The notes under the pieces were generated by a model. That model ran no database searches. It saw only the letters and a list, made by a program, of their open reading frames with translations, and was not told where the DNA came from. From Flavobacterium hibisci (GTDB lineage: Bacteria > Bacteroidota > Bacteroidia > Flavobacteriales > Flavobacteriaceae): a stretch of DNA of 64,000 bases. The position numbers were made by a program, and so were the translations under genes. The stretch lies in the NCBI RefSeq assembly GCF_020026925.1, contig NZ_JAIQDW010000012.1:62001-126000 (forward strand), given 5' to 3'. This document shows, piece after piece, positions 26,047 through 34,969 of this stretch (positions within the stretch are counted from its first letter, which is position 1; every line of letters starts with the position of its first letter).

Positions 26047-26526
26047 ATGAAAACATTAGAAGCACAAGTAATTTCTTCACAAGATTTATTGAAGCACTGG
26101 CAGGGACACAGAGCATTAACACGTCGTTTAATTGAGATTTTCCCTGAAAAGGATTTCTTCGAATTTTCAATAGGAGGAATGCGCCCATTTGCAAAGTTGA
26201 TTGATGAACTTTTGGCAATTGCAGCTCCGGGACTTAAAGCAATTGTAAACCGCGACAGCCAGCCTTATACTGAAGGAGAGGAAAAACTGATTTTTAAAGC
26301 GCAATATCTTGAAAAATGGGATGAAGCTACAGCAGAAATCAATAAATACTGGGAGCAATTGTCTGTAGAAGATTTCAATGAGACTTTTAAGCTTTTCGGA
26401 CAGTATGAATTTCCGATTATTCAGAATATCTTATATTTTATAGACAACGAGATCCACCACCGCGGACAGGCTTATGTCTATTTAAGAGCTTTAAATATCG
26501 AGCCGCCATTTTTTTGGGAAAGATAG
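26047..26526 (+). CDS. DinB-family protein
   Basis: This 159-residue four-helix-bundle protein of the DinB/YfiT superfamily has the typical opening (SQDLLKHWQGHRALTRRLIEIFP) and the metal-binding histidine motif IDNEIHHRGQAYVYLRAL near residues 132-149. Members are thought to act as metal-dependent thiol-transfer or detoxification enzymes, mostly uncharacterised. A second DinB gene follows 51 bases downstream, then a convergent WYL regulator, a common genomic trio. Confidence 0.92.
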   Translation: MKTLEAQVISSQDLLKHWQGHRALTRRLIEIFPEKDFFEFSIGGMRPFAKLIDELLAIAAPGLKAIVNRDSQPYTEGEEKLIFKAQYLEKWDEATAEINKYWEQLSVEDFNETFKLFGQYEFPIIQNILYFIDNEIHHRGQAYVYLRALNIEPPFFWER

Positions 26527-26577
26527 TCAGATGAAATTTTCATCGTAACTTTATTAATAAATCTAAAAATAACGGCT

Positions 26578-27078
26578 ATGAGTTTAAAGAAAATAATGTC
26601 CAATTATGCAGATTATAATTTATGGGTAAACCACCAATTCGTAAACTGGCTTTCGCCGAAATCTGATGAATTGCTGTATGCAGAAGTATCTTCAAGTTTT
26701 TCAACAATTATAAAAACACTGGATCATATCTGGTCAACTGAAGAATATTGGTTTTCTGTTATTTCTGAAACTGATTTATCAGAGAAGAAACCGGAAAGTG
26801 AATTGTCGAAAGAAGAAATCTTTGAAGGTTTATTAAATTCATCTCTAAAATTGAAACATTTAATCAATTCATTGTCCGAAGAAGATTTAATGAAAGAAGT
26901 CAAAATCGTTAATCCGTGGTTTGAATGCGAATTGCCTATTTCGGATTATCTGCTTCAGGTTATTAATCACGGCACTTATCACAGAGGCCAGATTGTAACG
27001 ATGGGCCGTAATATCGGAATTACAGATGCCTCAAATACCGATTATAATTTCTATAATGTTGTAAAACAGCAGCATTAA
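26578..27078 (+). CDS. DinB-family protein
   Basis: This is the second DinB-superfamily protein, 166 residues. It has an N-terminal YADYNLWVNHQFVNWLSP helix, the first metal histidine in IIKTLDHIWSTEEYWF, and the C-terminal pair in QVINHGTYHRGQIVTMGRNIG. It is divergent in sequence from the preceding DinB gene, so they are not a recent duplication. The pair is probably co-transcribed and ends at the terminator shared with the convergent regulator. Confidence 0.92.
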   Translation: MSLKKIMSNYADYNLWVNHQFVNWLSPKSDELLYAEVSSSFSTIIKTLDHIWSTEEYWFSVISETDLSEKKPESELSKEEIFEGLLNSSLKLKHLINSLSEEDLMKEVKIVNPWFECELPISDYLLQVINHGTYHRGQIVTMGRNIGITDASNTDYNFYNVVKQQH

Positions 27079-27083
27079 AGACC

Positions 27084-27125
27084 AAAAAACTCCTAATGCA
27101 ACTTAGTTTCTTTAGGAGTTTTTTT
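27084..27125. terminator. Bidirectional terminator
   Basis: AAAAAACTCCTAA (27084-27096) pairs with TTAGGAGTTTTTT (27112-27124), with A and T runs on either side, between the convergent DinB and regulator genes. Confidence 0.85.
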
Positions 27126-28082
27126 CTATAAAAGCCTTTGTTTGTTGATTTCTAACAGTTCTAAAGTTCTTGTTTTAAGACTTTCAGGCTCAAGAATTGT
27201 GGCATAATCTCCAAACATCAAAAACCATCGGGGAAAACCATTATCAATATCACGGCACATAAAAGTCATTTCGATTTGTCCGTCAACTTCTTTTTCTGAA
27301 ATGAAACCATGGTATTTTCGTTCTGTAGCTAAATAATGAATTATCTTTCTATCCACTAAAATTCGGACTTTAGTGGTAGGGCAGGTTTCTGTTTTAGTAA
27401 GATAGGTTTCCAGTGAATCGTGTTCAATGGTGAAATCCAGTTCTGTTTTTTTAATACCCTGAATCCGGTCAGTTCTAAACTGTCTATAATCTTTTCGCAA
27501 ATGACAGTATCCCAGAAAATACCAGTTGTTATTGTCGTGAAAAACACCTACAGGTTCTAAATTTCGTTGCGTTGTTTCCTCCTTTGAAAATGTTTTGTAC
27601 GTTAGCAGTATCTGCTTTTTCTCGGCAATTCCTTCAAAAAGAACCGCTAAAGTATTGGGAGAATTGTCATTAAACATGGGTTCAGCAGTCTGCATCATGA
27701 CCCTCGATTCAATATTCGAAAGATAATCTTTATCTGTACTTCTCAAAACTGATTTCAGTTTATACATCGCCGATGCATAATGATTTCCAAGAGTCGGATC
27801 CGTAAATTTCTGCATCAGTTTTTCGGCAGCTATAAAACTGCTGACTTCTTCACGCGTAAACATCACCGGAGGCAATCGGTAGCCTTCCATCAAAGCATAA
27901 CCAACTCCGGCTTCGCTATAAATAGGAACTCCAGAAGCTTCAAGTGTTCGAATGTCTCGATAAATCGTTCGCAAACTGCAATCAAAACGATCCGCCAATT
28001 CCTGCGCTTTTACAATTTTTTTCGATTGCAACTGAATCAGGATGGCGACAATTCGGTCAAATCGTTTTGGGGTTTCGTCCAT
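27126..28082 (-). CDS. YafY-type transcriptional regulator (HTH + WYL)
   Basis: These 318 residues have an N-terminal winged helix (residues ~6-60: FDRIVAILIQLQSKKIVKAQELADRFDCSLRTIYRDIRTLE) and a central WYL ligand-binding domain (NWYFLGYCHLRKDYRQFRTDRIQGI near residue 200). The C-terminal extension is typical of the YafY branch. It is convergent with the two DinB genes, and such regulators often accompany DinB or VOC-type detoxification genes. The ligand is unknown. Confidence 0.93.
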   Translation of the reverse strand: MDETPKRFDRIVAILIQLQSKKIVKAQELADRFDCSLRTIYRDIRTLEASGVPIYSEAGVGYALMEGYRLPPVMFTREEVSSFIAAEKLMQKFTDPTLGNHYASAMYKLKSVLRSTDKDYLSNIESRVMMQTAEPMFNDNSPNTLAVLFEGIAEKKQILLTYKTFSKEETTQRNLEPVGVFHDNNNWYFLGYCHLRKDYRQFRTDRIQGIKKTELDFTIEHDSLETYLTKTETCPTTKVRILVDRKIIHYLATERKYHGFISEKEVDGQIEMTFMCRDIDNGFPRWFLMFGDYATILEPESLKTRTLELLEINKQRLL

Positions 28083-28191
28083 TTTAAAAACATTTTTTCA
28101 AAGATACTATTTTACGATAAAGAGTTAAAAACAATAAATTTTTGCATCTTTACAGAATTGTAATGTTAAAACACAATTTGAATCGCAATTA

Positions 28192-28935
28192 ATGAAGCTT
28201 CCGTTTGAACCAGTCTTGTTTGGTTATGAAATTAATATCCATTTAGTTCTAGAATACCTGGCCTTTTTTATAGGCTATCGGTACTATGCTTTTTTACGAA
28301 AAAGAACTACAGACAGCATCATAACAATCAATAGGTTATCTATTATTTTAGGCGCAGCACTCGGCGCTTTTTTGGGTTCCAGGATTGTAGGTTTCTTAGA
28401 ACATCCTGTTGTTATTCCGGATATTAAATCTTTTTTGAGTCTTTTCAACACTAAAACCATTATGGGCGGATTGTTTGGCGGGCTTTTAGGAGTTGAGATT
28501 GCTAAAAAAATCATTGGTGAAAAAGAATCATCGGGCGATTTGTTTACGTTTCCGATTATTCTGGGAATTTTTATCGGAAGAATTGGCTGTTTTTTATCTG
28601 GAACAAATGAATTTACGTATGGAAAAGCAACAACTTTTTTTCTGGGTATGAATCTGGGTGATAATATAAAGCGTCATCCGATTGCCTTGTATGAGTTGCT
28701 TTTTTTGGTCGTATTATTTATTTTTCTCAAAAATATACAAAGCAAAAACCTGAAAAACGGCTTGTTATTTCAGTATTTTATGATTGCTTATTTTACATTC
28801 CGATTTTGTATAGAATTTATAAAACCCAATCATTTCTTTGTTGCAGGCCTGAGTTCCATTCAGATTTTATGCTTAATTTGTCTGCTTTATTATTACAAAA
28901 CAATTTTAAATTTATTCGTAAAAAATGCCAGTTAG
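28192..28935 (+). CDS. Lgt-like diacylglyceryl-transferase-family membrane protein
   Basis: This 247-residue integral membrane protein is alignable to prolipoprotein diacylglyceryl transferase. Shared positions include GRIGCFLSG at residues 129-137 (Arg130 corresponds to the essential first Arg of Lgt), HPIALYE at 162-168, and TFRFCIEF followed by GLSSIQ near the C-terminus. It diverges within the Lgt signature (CFLSGTNEF instead of NFxNgExxG). Its coupling to a radical SAM gene suggests a dedicated paralogue rather than the housekeeping Lgt. It may transfer or modify a glycerol-lipid headgroup, which is inference. The 3' end overlaps the next gene by 11 bases. Confidence 0.75.
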   Translation: MKLPFEPVLFGYEINIHLVLEYLAFFIGYRYYAFLRKRTTDSIITINRLSIILGAALGAFLGSRIVGFLEHPVVIPDIKSFLSLFNTKTIMGGLFGGLLGVEIAKKIIGEKESSGDLFTFPIILGIFIGRIGCFLSGTNEFTYGKATTFFLGMNLGDNIKRHPIALYELLFLVVLFIFLKNIQSKNLKNGLLFQYFMIAYFTFRFCIEFIKPNHFFVAGLSSIQILCLICLLYYYKTILNLFVKNAS

Positions 28936-30316
28936 AAAATACACTTATTATGATTTTACCTTAAGCCTTTGTCCGGAATGTTTAAAGCGCATTGATGCTA
29001 AAATTGTTTTTGAAGATGAGAATGTGTACATGCTCAAAAGATGTCCGGAACACGGAAATTCAAAAGTGCTGATTGCAGATGATATCCAATATTACAAAAA
29101 CATCCGAAACTACAACAAACCTTCTGAAACACCTTATACTTTTAATACCAAAACACATTACGGATGCCCATATGATTGTGGACTTTGTCCGGATCATGAA
29201 CAGCATTCCTGTCTGACGGTTGTTGAAGTTACAGACCGATGCAATTTGACTTGTCCGACCTGTTATGCCGGTTCATCGCCTTCTTATGGAAGACACAGGA
29301 CTTTAGAGGAAGTAAAAACAATGCTAGACACGATAGTTTTAAATGAAAAAGAACCTGATGTCGTACAGATTAGTGGAGGTGAACCGACAATTCATCCTCA
29401 GTTTTTTGAAATTCTGGATTATGCAAAGTCACTACCAATCAGGCATTTAATGATTAACACTAACGGAATCAAAATTGCAAAAGACAAAGCATTTGCCCAA
29501 AGGCTAAAAAGCTATTCGCCGGATTTTGAAATTTACCTGCAGTTTGATTCTTTTGAAGATAGCGTATTGCAGGAACTCCGCGGTGCCGATTTGAGCGAAA
29601 TTCGGAAACAGGCATTAGAAAACCTCAATGAACTTAATTTATCCACAACACTGGTTGTTACGCTTCAAAAAGGTTTGAATGATAATGAAATTGGTAAAAT
29701 AGTTGAATTTGCGCTAAAGCAGAAATGTGTAAGAGGCGTTACTTTTCAACCCACACAAATTGCCGGAAGACTGGAAAACTTCAATCCCGAAAAGGACCGG
29801 ATGACACTAACCGAGGTAAGAAGGAAAATTTTAGAACAAACTTCCATTTTCAATTCAGATGATTTGCTGCCGGTTCCCTGTAATCCGGATGCTTTGGTGA
29901 TGGGATATGCTTTGAAACTGGGTGATGAGGTTTTCCCGTTAACCCGATACATTAATCCGAATGATTTATTGGACAATAGCAAAAACACCATTATTTACGA
30001 ACAGGATGAAGTGCTTCGCGGAAAAATGATAGAATTATTCAGTACAGGAAATTCAGTAGAAGTGGCTCAGGAAAATCTTAAGTCAATCCTTTGCTGCCTG
30101 CCTAATATCGATGCTCCTGAGTTAGGTTACGATAACTTGTTCAGAATTATCATTATGCAGTTTATTGATGCTTATAATTTTGATGTAAGGGCGATTAAAA
30201 AATCATGTGTGCATATTGTCAATAAGGATAATAAAATAATTCCGTTTGAAACGATGAATTTGTTTTACAGAGACGAAAAAATAGAAAGATTAGAAGAACT
30301 TAGAAGTACTATATAA
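28925..30316 (+). CDS. Radical SAM protein of the Tes/MJ0619-like type
   Basis: These 463 residues have the SAM cluster motif CNLTCPTC (Cys106, Cys110, Cys113). An N-terminal set of cysteines precedes it (CPEC 16-19, CPEHG at 40), with a second CxxxCxxC run, CPYDCGLCPDH (81-91). GGEPTIHP lies near residue 152. This architecture matches the MJ0619/Tes family, whose archaeal members join lipid tails to make tetraether lipids. Bacterial members are poorly characterised, so the substrate here is only a suggestion. Translational overlap with the Lgt-like gene and a three-base gap to the small membrane gene define an operon. Confidence 0.82.
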   Translation: MPVRKYTYYDFTLSLCPECLKRIDAKIVFEDENVYMLKRCPEHGNSKVLIADDIQYYKNIRNYNKPSETPYTFNTKTHYGCPYDCGLCPDHEQHSCLTVVEVTDRCNLTCPTCYAGSSPSYGRHRTLEEVKTMLDTIVLNEKEPDVVQISGGEPTIHPQFFEILDYAKSLPIRHLMINTNGIKIAKDKAFAQRLKSYSPDFEIYLQFDSFEDSVLQELRGADLSEIRKQALENLNELNLSTTLVVTLQKGLNDNEIGKIVEFALKQKCVRGVTFQPTQIAGRLENFNPEKDRMTLTEVRRKILEQTSIFNSDDLLPVPCNPDALVMGYALKLGDEVFPLTRYINPNDLLDNSKNTIIYEQDEVLRGKMIELFSTGNSVEVAQENLKSILCCLPNIDAPELGYDNLFRIIIMQFIDAYNFDVRAIKKSCVHIVNKDNKIIPFETMNLFYRDEKIERLEELRSTI

Positions 30317-30319
30317 ATT

Positions 30320-30514
30320 ATGATAGCATTAGAAGTAGGCAATTTAGACGGATTGATCGTATTTTTCGTTGCCATTATGTTTGGGCCGCCGGTTGTATTT
30401 ACAATTATTGGATTCCTTGTAAAAAGAAACAATCCAAAGACCGCAAAAGTGTTGTTTATCTTGGGTGCGGTTTATTTATTGATCGGATTAGGAATTTGTG
30501 GCGGATTTCTTTAG
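30320..30514 (+). CDS. Small membrane protein, third gene of the radical SAM operon
   Basis: This 64-residue protein has two hydrophobic helices (about 10-34 and 42-63) joined by a basic KRNNPKTAK turn. No family was recognised. It starts three bases after the radical SAM stop and ends just before a strong terminator, so it is a real operon member. It could anchor or assist the Lgt-like or radical SAM enzyme at the membrane; this rests on context only. Confidence 0.75.
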   Translation: MIALEVGNLDGLIVFFVAIMFGPPVVFTIIGFLVKRNNPKTAKVLFILGAVYLLIGLGICGGFL

Positions 30515-30524
30515 TGAAAAAGGA

Positions 30525-30554
30525 AAACCCAATAACTTTTAGGTTATTGGGTTT
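30525..30554. terminator. Terminator after the radical SAM operon (first of two near-identical copies)
   Basis: AAACCCAATAAC (30525-30536) pairs perfectly with GTTATTGGGTTT (30543-30554). Its central 28 bases recur with two mismatches at 32190-32217 upstream of lepA's end. Confidence 0.85.
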
Positions 30555-30574
30555 GTATTAATTACAAATCTGAT

Positions 30575-30710
30575 TCAGTTATAAATTTTAGAAACTTCCT
30601 CCCAGTCTAAAAGCCTTTCAGGATTTGATTTGGCTTTATCCATTCTGTCTAAAACTATTTTCTGATGTTCAGCAGGAATCTCTATTAATGTTGATTTTTT
30701 TAGTTTCCAT
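30575..30710 (-). pseudogene. Frameshifted addiction-module antitoxin-like gene
   Basis: The minus strand opens METKK at the ATG at 30710, then meets a run of seven A (30701-30695). Removing one A restores a 44-residue frame that continues STLIEIPAEHQKIVLDRMDK and ends LLDWEEVSKIYN at the TGA at 30575. This resembles the short addiction-module antitoxin-component family (IP-x-x-H..LD-R..NP..W-E-E-V). As written the frame is broken, and no toxin gene follows. It is probably an antitoxin relic, or a homopolymer sequencing error. Confidence 0.55.
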
Positions 30711-30738
30711 AATTATGAGATTAATTAAAAAATGTTTT

Positions 30739-32154
30739 TTAGGCTTTAAATTTTCTAAAGGATTGAATCATTTCGTAAATCCCGAAAGCAATTACAATTT
30801 TTCCAAATATGAAGATTAGCCAACTGAAAGGATTTGTTAAGTAAACTCTATCTGTTTCTAGGGGATTATAAAAATCGGTTACTAATAGAAATCTAAAGAA
30901 ACCAGAAAACAATCTTGCCCAATTATCCCAATTTAAGAAATCAATTAAAAAATTACGATTCTCAATAAAGTATAGTATTAAGTAAATTAAAAAACCGCTA
31001 ACTATTGTAAATCGCAATGCTTTCCTCCAGCTATTGCCAAAATCAGTTGAAATTTTAGTAACATATAAAATTGATTTATCGATAAATCCTGAATTCCATT
31101 TCCAATCCAATTCCTTATAATGAGCAGCAAGTTCATATGCTCGAAAGCGATTAAAGTCAATTCGATTTTCAGCCTTTTGAAGTTGCTGTTTGATTGTTCG
31201 AATTGTTCTTCTATTACAATCTTCAATTTTTTTTATTTGAATATCATCGAAAAAAGCTCCCTTTTCAAAATTCGTTTTATCTATTTCAATAATGTCAAAG
31301 TAGGTTTCTTGAAATGAAACAAAATCATGAAATTTAATTTTATCCAATTTTATTTTGTGAATTTTTGATTTATCAAAATCAGTGAATTTAGTAAAGTCAC
31401 AAGATGTAAATCTAAAATTCCCATTGATTTCATTATTAATAGATTGAAAATTAATAGGGTTGTTAAATGTACAATTATTAAAATGAGTATCATCATTAAA
31501 ATTTGTTTCAAAAAAACTAGAACTTGAAAAGTTGCAATGGTTAAAGAAACATTTATTAGCATTAGAAATTACTTTATTTCCTATATAATGAAAATAACTA
31601 TTAAAGATACAATGAGTAAAAACAACGGTATTTAAAGTTGACTTTATAATCGAGCAGCTTTCAGTATAATTTAAATTTGATATTCCTAATGACCCGTTAT
31701 TAAAAATTATATTTTCAATATCAATAGTTCTAATTTTGCCTCCATTAATTTTTAAATATCCCGATTCTACTATAGTTGGAATTATATCAGTAAAGTTTTC
31801 ATTATTCTCTTCAAATAAAAGGTTTTCTACTTTGCAATTTGCAATTTGAAAAGACTTATTGTTTATTTTAGATGAAATGAATTTTAAATATTTGAAAGAA
31901 CAAGAAGAAAAAAGTATATCGCAAAAGAAAGTACAGTTGTCAAAAACGCAAAATCTATTTAGTGGATCTTCAGAATTTCTATCATGAAAAACAAGAGATT
32001 CTCCTTTAAATATCACATTTTTAAATGTCAGTTCAAAGTTGAGACTTTGCATTTGAAGAATAGTCTTGTGTTCTATTTTAATGGTTAAATCACTAAAAGA
32101 TTTTTCATTAGATGTAATCTTTTGTTTAAAGTCTTCTCCGCTTATTTCTGTCAT
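30739..32154 (-). CDS. Pentapeptide-like beta-helix protein with C-terminal membrane helices
   Basis: I start this at the ATG at 32154 (MTEISGEDFKQKI), because the longer frame to 32199 runs into a terminator hairpin. Of ~471 residues, about 50-340 carry degenerate five-residue periodicity (F-x-N-C-x-F, e.g. FDNCTFFCDILFSSCSF, HFNNCTFNNPINF) expected to form a right-handed helix. Two or three hydrophobic segments follow (ALRFTIVSGFLIYLILYFI, LFSGFFRFLLV, FSWLIFIFGKIVIAFGIYEMI); the last pair resembles a pore-helix and channel segment. Very AT-rich. It sits in a 1.6-kb segment bounded by duplicated terminators. Function unknown. Confidence 0.75.
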   Translation of the reverse strand: MTEISGEDFKQKITSNEKSFSDLTIKIEHKTILQMQSLNFELTFKNVIFKGESLVFHDRNSEDPLNRFCVFDNCTFFCDILFSSCSFKYLKFISSKINNKSFQIANCKVENLLFEENNENFTDIIPTIVESGYLKINGGKIRTIDIENIIFNNGSLGISNLNYTESCSIIKSTLNTVVFTHCIFNSYFHYIGNKVISNANKCFFNHCNFSSSSFFETNFNDDTHFNNCTFNNPINFQSINNEINGNFRFTSCDFTKFTDFDKSKIHKIKLDKIKFHDFVSFQETYFDIIEIDKTNFEKGAFFDDIQIKKIEDCNRRTIRTIKQQLQKAENRIDFNRFRAYELAAHYKELDWKWNSGFIDKSILYVTKISTDFGNSWRKALRFTIVSGFLIYLILYFIENRNFLIDFLNWDNWARLFSGFFRFLLVTDFYNPLETDRVYLTNPFSWLIFIFGKIVIAFGIYEMIQSFRKFKA

Positions 32155-32189
32155 TTTATTTTTAATTACTCTTTCAAAAATAAACAAAA

Positions 32190-32217
32190 AACCCAACAAC
32201 TTTTACGTTATTGGGTT
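32190..32217. terminator. Terminator downstream of lepA (second near-identical copy)
   Basis: AACCCAACAAC (32190-32200) and GTTATTGGGTT (32207-32217) pair with one mismatch. These 28 bases match 30526-30553 at 26 positions in the same orientation. Confidence 0.8.
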
Positions 32218-32250
32218 AGTCTATATTCTTTATTCTTTCTTCTAAAAAAT

Positions 32251-34047
32251 CTAATCATTCAATTTCAAAACAGCCATAAACGCCTCCTGAGGAATTTCAA
32301 CATTTCCAACCTGTCTCATACGTTTTTTACCTTTTTTCTGTTTTTCAAGCAGTTTACGCTTACGCGAAATATCTCCACCGTAACATTTTGCGGTAACGTC
32401 TTTACGAAGTGCTTTAATGGTTTCACGAGCTATAATCTTTGCTCCAATTGAAGCCTGAATCGGAATTTCAAATTGCTGACGCGGAATTAATTCACGCAAT
32501 TTTTCACACATTTTCTTACCAATAGTATAGGCATTATCAGCGTGAATTAAGGCAGAAAGTGCATCTAATTGATTGGCATTTAGTAAAATATCCATTTTAA
32601 CCAATTTTGATTCTCTCATTCCAATTGGAGAATAATCAAACGATGCATATCCTTTTGAAACGGTTTTTAACCTGTCATAGAAATCAAATACAATCTCCGC
32701 CAATGGCATGTCAAAATTCAATTCAACACGTTCTGTAGTTAAATACGTTTGATTGGTAATTTGTCCACGTTTTTCAATACACAAACTCATCACATTACCC
32801 ACAAAATCAGCTTTGGTAATAATAGTTGCTTTGATATAAGGTTCTTCTACACGATCTAATTTTGTAGCCTCAGGCAAGTCGCTTGGGTTGTTTACGATAA
32901 TCGGAGTATCTGGTTCTTTTTTAGTATAAGCCAAATACGAAACGTTTGGAACAGTTGTAATTACGGTCATGTTAAACTCACGCTCTAAACGTTCCTGGAT
33001 AATTTCCATGTGTAACATTCCTAAGAATCCGCAACGGAAACCAAAACCTAATGCGGCCGAACTTTCTGCAGAAAATACCAGCGAAGCGTCATTTAACTGT
33101 AGTTTTTCCATTGATGCACGTAAATCTTCAAAATCTTCCGTGTCAACAGGGTAAATTCCGGCGAAAACCATTGGTTTTACATCCTCAAAACCTGTAATCA
33201 TATTGGTAGTCGGTGCTTTGGCATCTGTAATCGTATCACCCACTTTTACCTCTTTTGCTTCTTTAATCCCCGAAATTAAATACCCAACATCTCCTGTCGA
33301 AATCACATTTTTCGGAACCTGATTCAGTTTCAAAGTACCTACTTCATCGGCAAAATACTCATTGCCTGTAGCCATGAACTTAATTTTTTGTCCTTTTCTG
33401 ATCTCGCCGTTTACAACTCTAAAGATTACTTCAATTCCGCGAAACGGATTATAATGCGAGTCAAAAATCAACGCTTGTAAAGGCTCTTCCGGATTTCCTT
33501 TTGGAGCTGGAATTTTTTCAATAATGGCAGCCAAAATATTTTCAACACCAAAACCAGTTTTTCCCGAAGCATGAATAATATCTTCTAATTTACATCCTAA
33601 TAAATCGATAATATCATCGCTAACTTCTTCCGGATTAGCACTTGGCAAATCGACTTTATTTAAAACCGGAATAATTTCCAGGTCATTTTCTAAAGCCAGG
33701 TATAAGTTTGAAATCGTTTGTGCCTGAATGCTTTGTGCAGCATCCACAATCAAAAGCGCACCTTCACAAGCCGCAATCGAACGGGAAACTTCATATGAAA
33801 AGTCAACGTGACCGGGAGTGTCAATTAAATTTAAAATGTATTCTTCTCCCTTGTATTTATATTCCATTTGAATGGCATGACTTTTAATGGTGATTCCGCG
33901 CTCACGTTCCAGGTCCATGTTGTCAAGCAATTGTGCTTTTTCTTCACGAGCCGAAACGGTTTGTGTGGCACTTAGTAATCGGTCTGCCAGTGTACTTTTA
34001 CCGTGGTCAATATGTGCAATAATGCAAAAGTTACGTATCTTCTTCAT
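32251..34047 (-). CDS. lepA: Elongation factor 4 (LepA)
   Basis: LepA is a translational GTPase that back-translocates or remodels ribosomes. The 598 residues are full length. P-loop [15 protein letters not shown] lies at residues 11-25, then [14 protein letters not shown] (switch I), [12 protein letters not shown] (G3) and NKVDLPSA (G4). The LepA-specific C-terminal domain ends [37 protein letters not shown]. Upstream on the minus strand a TATATTTG box and a 6-bp hairpin (GCCCTG/CAGGGC) lie in the leader. Confidence 0.98.
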   Translation of the reverse strand: MKKIRNFCIIAHIDHGKSTLADRLLSATQTVSAREEKAQLLDNMDLERERGITIKSHAIQMEYKYKGEEYILNLIDTPGHVDFSYEVSRSIAACEGALLIVDAAQSIQAQTISNLYLALENDLEIIPVLNKVDLPSANPEEVSDDIIDLLGCKLEDIIHASGKTGFGVENILAAIIEKIPAPKGNPEEPLQALIFDSHYNPFRGIEVIFRVVNGEIRKGQKIKFMATGNEYFADEVGTLKLNQVPKNVISTGDVGYLISGIKEAKEVKVGDTITDAKAPTTNMITGFEDVKPMVFAGIYPVDTEDFEDLRASMEKLQLNDASLVFSAESSAALGFGFRCGFLGMLHMEIIQERLEREFNMTVITTVPNVSYLAYTKKEPDTPIIVNNPSDLPEATKLDRVEEPYIKATIITKADFVGNVMSLCIEKRGQITNQTYLTTERVELNFDMPLAEIVFDFYDRLKTVSKGYASFDYSPIGMRESKLVKMDILLNANQLDALSALIHADNAYTIGKKMCEKLRELIPRQQFEIPIQASIGAKIIARETIKALRKDVTAKCYGGDISRKRKLLEKQKKGKKRMRQVGNVEIPQEAFMAVLKLND

Positions 34048-34136
34048 TTTATATTCAGTTCTCTAAACGAGTTTTTAGTAATTTTTGGGTATGAATCTGC
34101 CCTGCTGTAAATACTTCAGGGCATGTTATTAAGGCG

Positions 34137-34144
34137 CAAATATA
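34137..34144 (-). promoter_or_regulatory. Candidate -7 element of lepA
   Basis: Minus-strand TATATTTG fits TAnnTTTG and gives a leader of about 80 bases containing a GCCCTG/CAGGGC hairpin (34099-34122). Confidence 0.4.
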
Positions 34145-34209
34145 ACGCAAAGTTTTGGATTCTGGAATCTAGTTGCCGGATAGTTAATTTTTGAAAATCA
34201 ATTTCAGTC

Positions 34210-34947
34210 TTAAAATTCAAAATTGAACCCTTTTTCAGTCAGTTTTTTGTAAATTTCCGAATCAAATTTGTACAATTTTGCGGCTCTGTGCGATACATCT
34301 TGTTGTTTTTCATCTAAGGCAACAAGCAATTTCATATGCAGAATTTTTCTTCGGAAATTGGATTTGTCGAGTTCGATTCCTAATATTTCTTCATAAAGGT
34401 GCATCAATTGTAATAAAGTAAATTTTTCAGGTAAAAGATTGAATCCTATTGGGGCCTGACGCACTCTGTTACGAAGTTGCATTAAGCTGAATTGCAGGAT
34501 TTCATTGTGGTCAAAAATCAGGTCAGGCAGTTCGTTAATCTTGTACCACGTGGCTTCCATCAGGGTAAGTCCAGCCTTTACATTGTAATCTTCACGGTTC
34601 ACCAATGTATAATAACCAATGGTTACTACCCTTCTTCCCGGCACACGGTTTGGATCCGTAAACGCTTTTAACTGTTCCAGATAGATGTTGTCCAGACTCG
34701 TTAATTCATATAAAATTCTTTGCGCTGCGTCATCAGAACTCTCTTCTTTTTTGAGCCAGCCTCCAAGAAGTCCCCATTTTCCCATACTTTCTCCTTCAGC
34801 ATGATGTGCCAGAAGTACTTCGAGGTTCCCTTTGTTGAATCCAAATATCACGCAGTCAATCGTTACTCCGTCGATTACGGGATTTTGAATATCAGAAGGT
34901 CCTCCTACATAAGTTTTAGAAGCTTTCTTTGAGTGTAAAAATGCCAT
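34210..34947 (-). CDS. Nudix-type transcriptional regulator (NrtR/AraR-like), copy 1
   Basis: These 245 residues combine a Nudix-fold sensor domain (~25-150) with a C-terminal winged helix (~160-245). The Nudix box is degenerate: GGWLKKEESSDDAAQRILYEL lacks the REUxEExG core, as expected for regulators that bind but do not hydrolyse ligand. NrtR-family members in Bacteroidetes include the arabinose regulator AraR. The last 83 residues are nearly identical to the neighbouring copy at 34970-35686, from which it is separated by 22 bases. Both point away from the susC operon. Ligand and operator are unproven. Confidence 0.88.
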   Translation of the reverse strand: MAFLHSKKASKTYVGGPSDIQNPVIDGVTIDCVIFGFNKGNLEVLLAHHAEGESMGKWGLLGGWLKKEESSDDAAQRILYELTSLDNIYLEQLKAFTDPNRVPGRRVVTIGYYTLVNREDYNVKAGLTLMEATWYKINELPDLIFDHNEILQFSLMQLRNRVRQAPIGFNLLPEKFTLLQLMHLYEEILGIELDKSNFRRKILHMKLLVALDEKQQDVSHRAAKLYKFDSEIYKKLTEKGFNFEF

Positions 34948-34969
34948 TTGTTGCTTTTATAAGGCTGTT

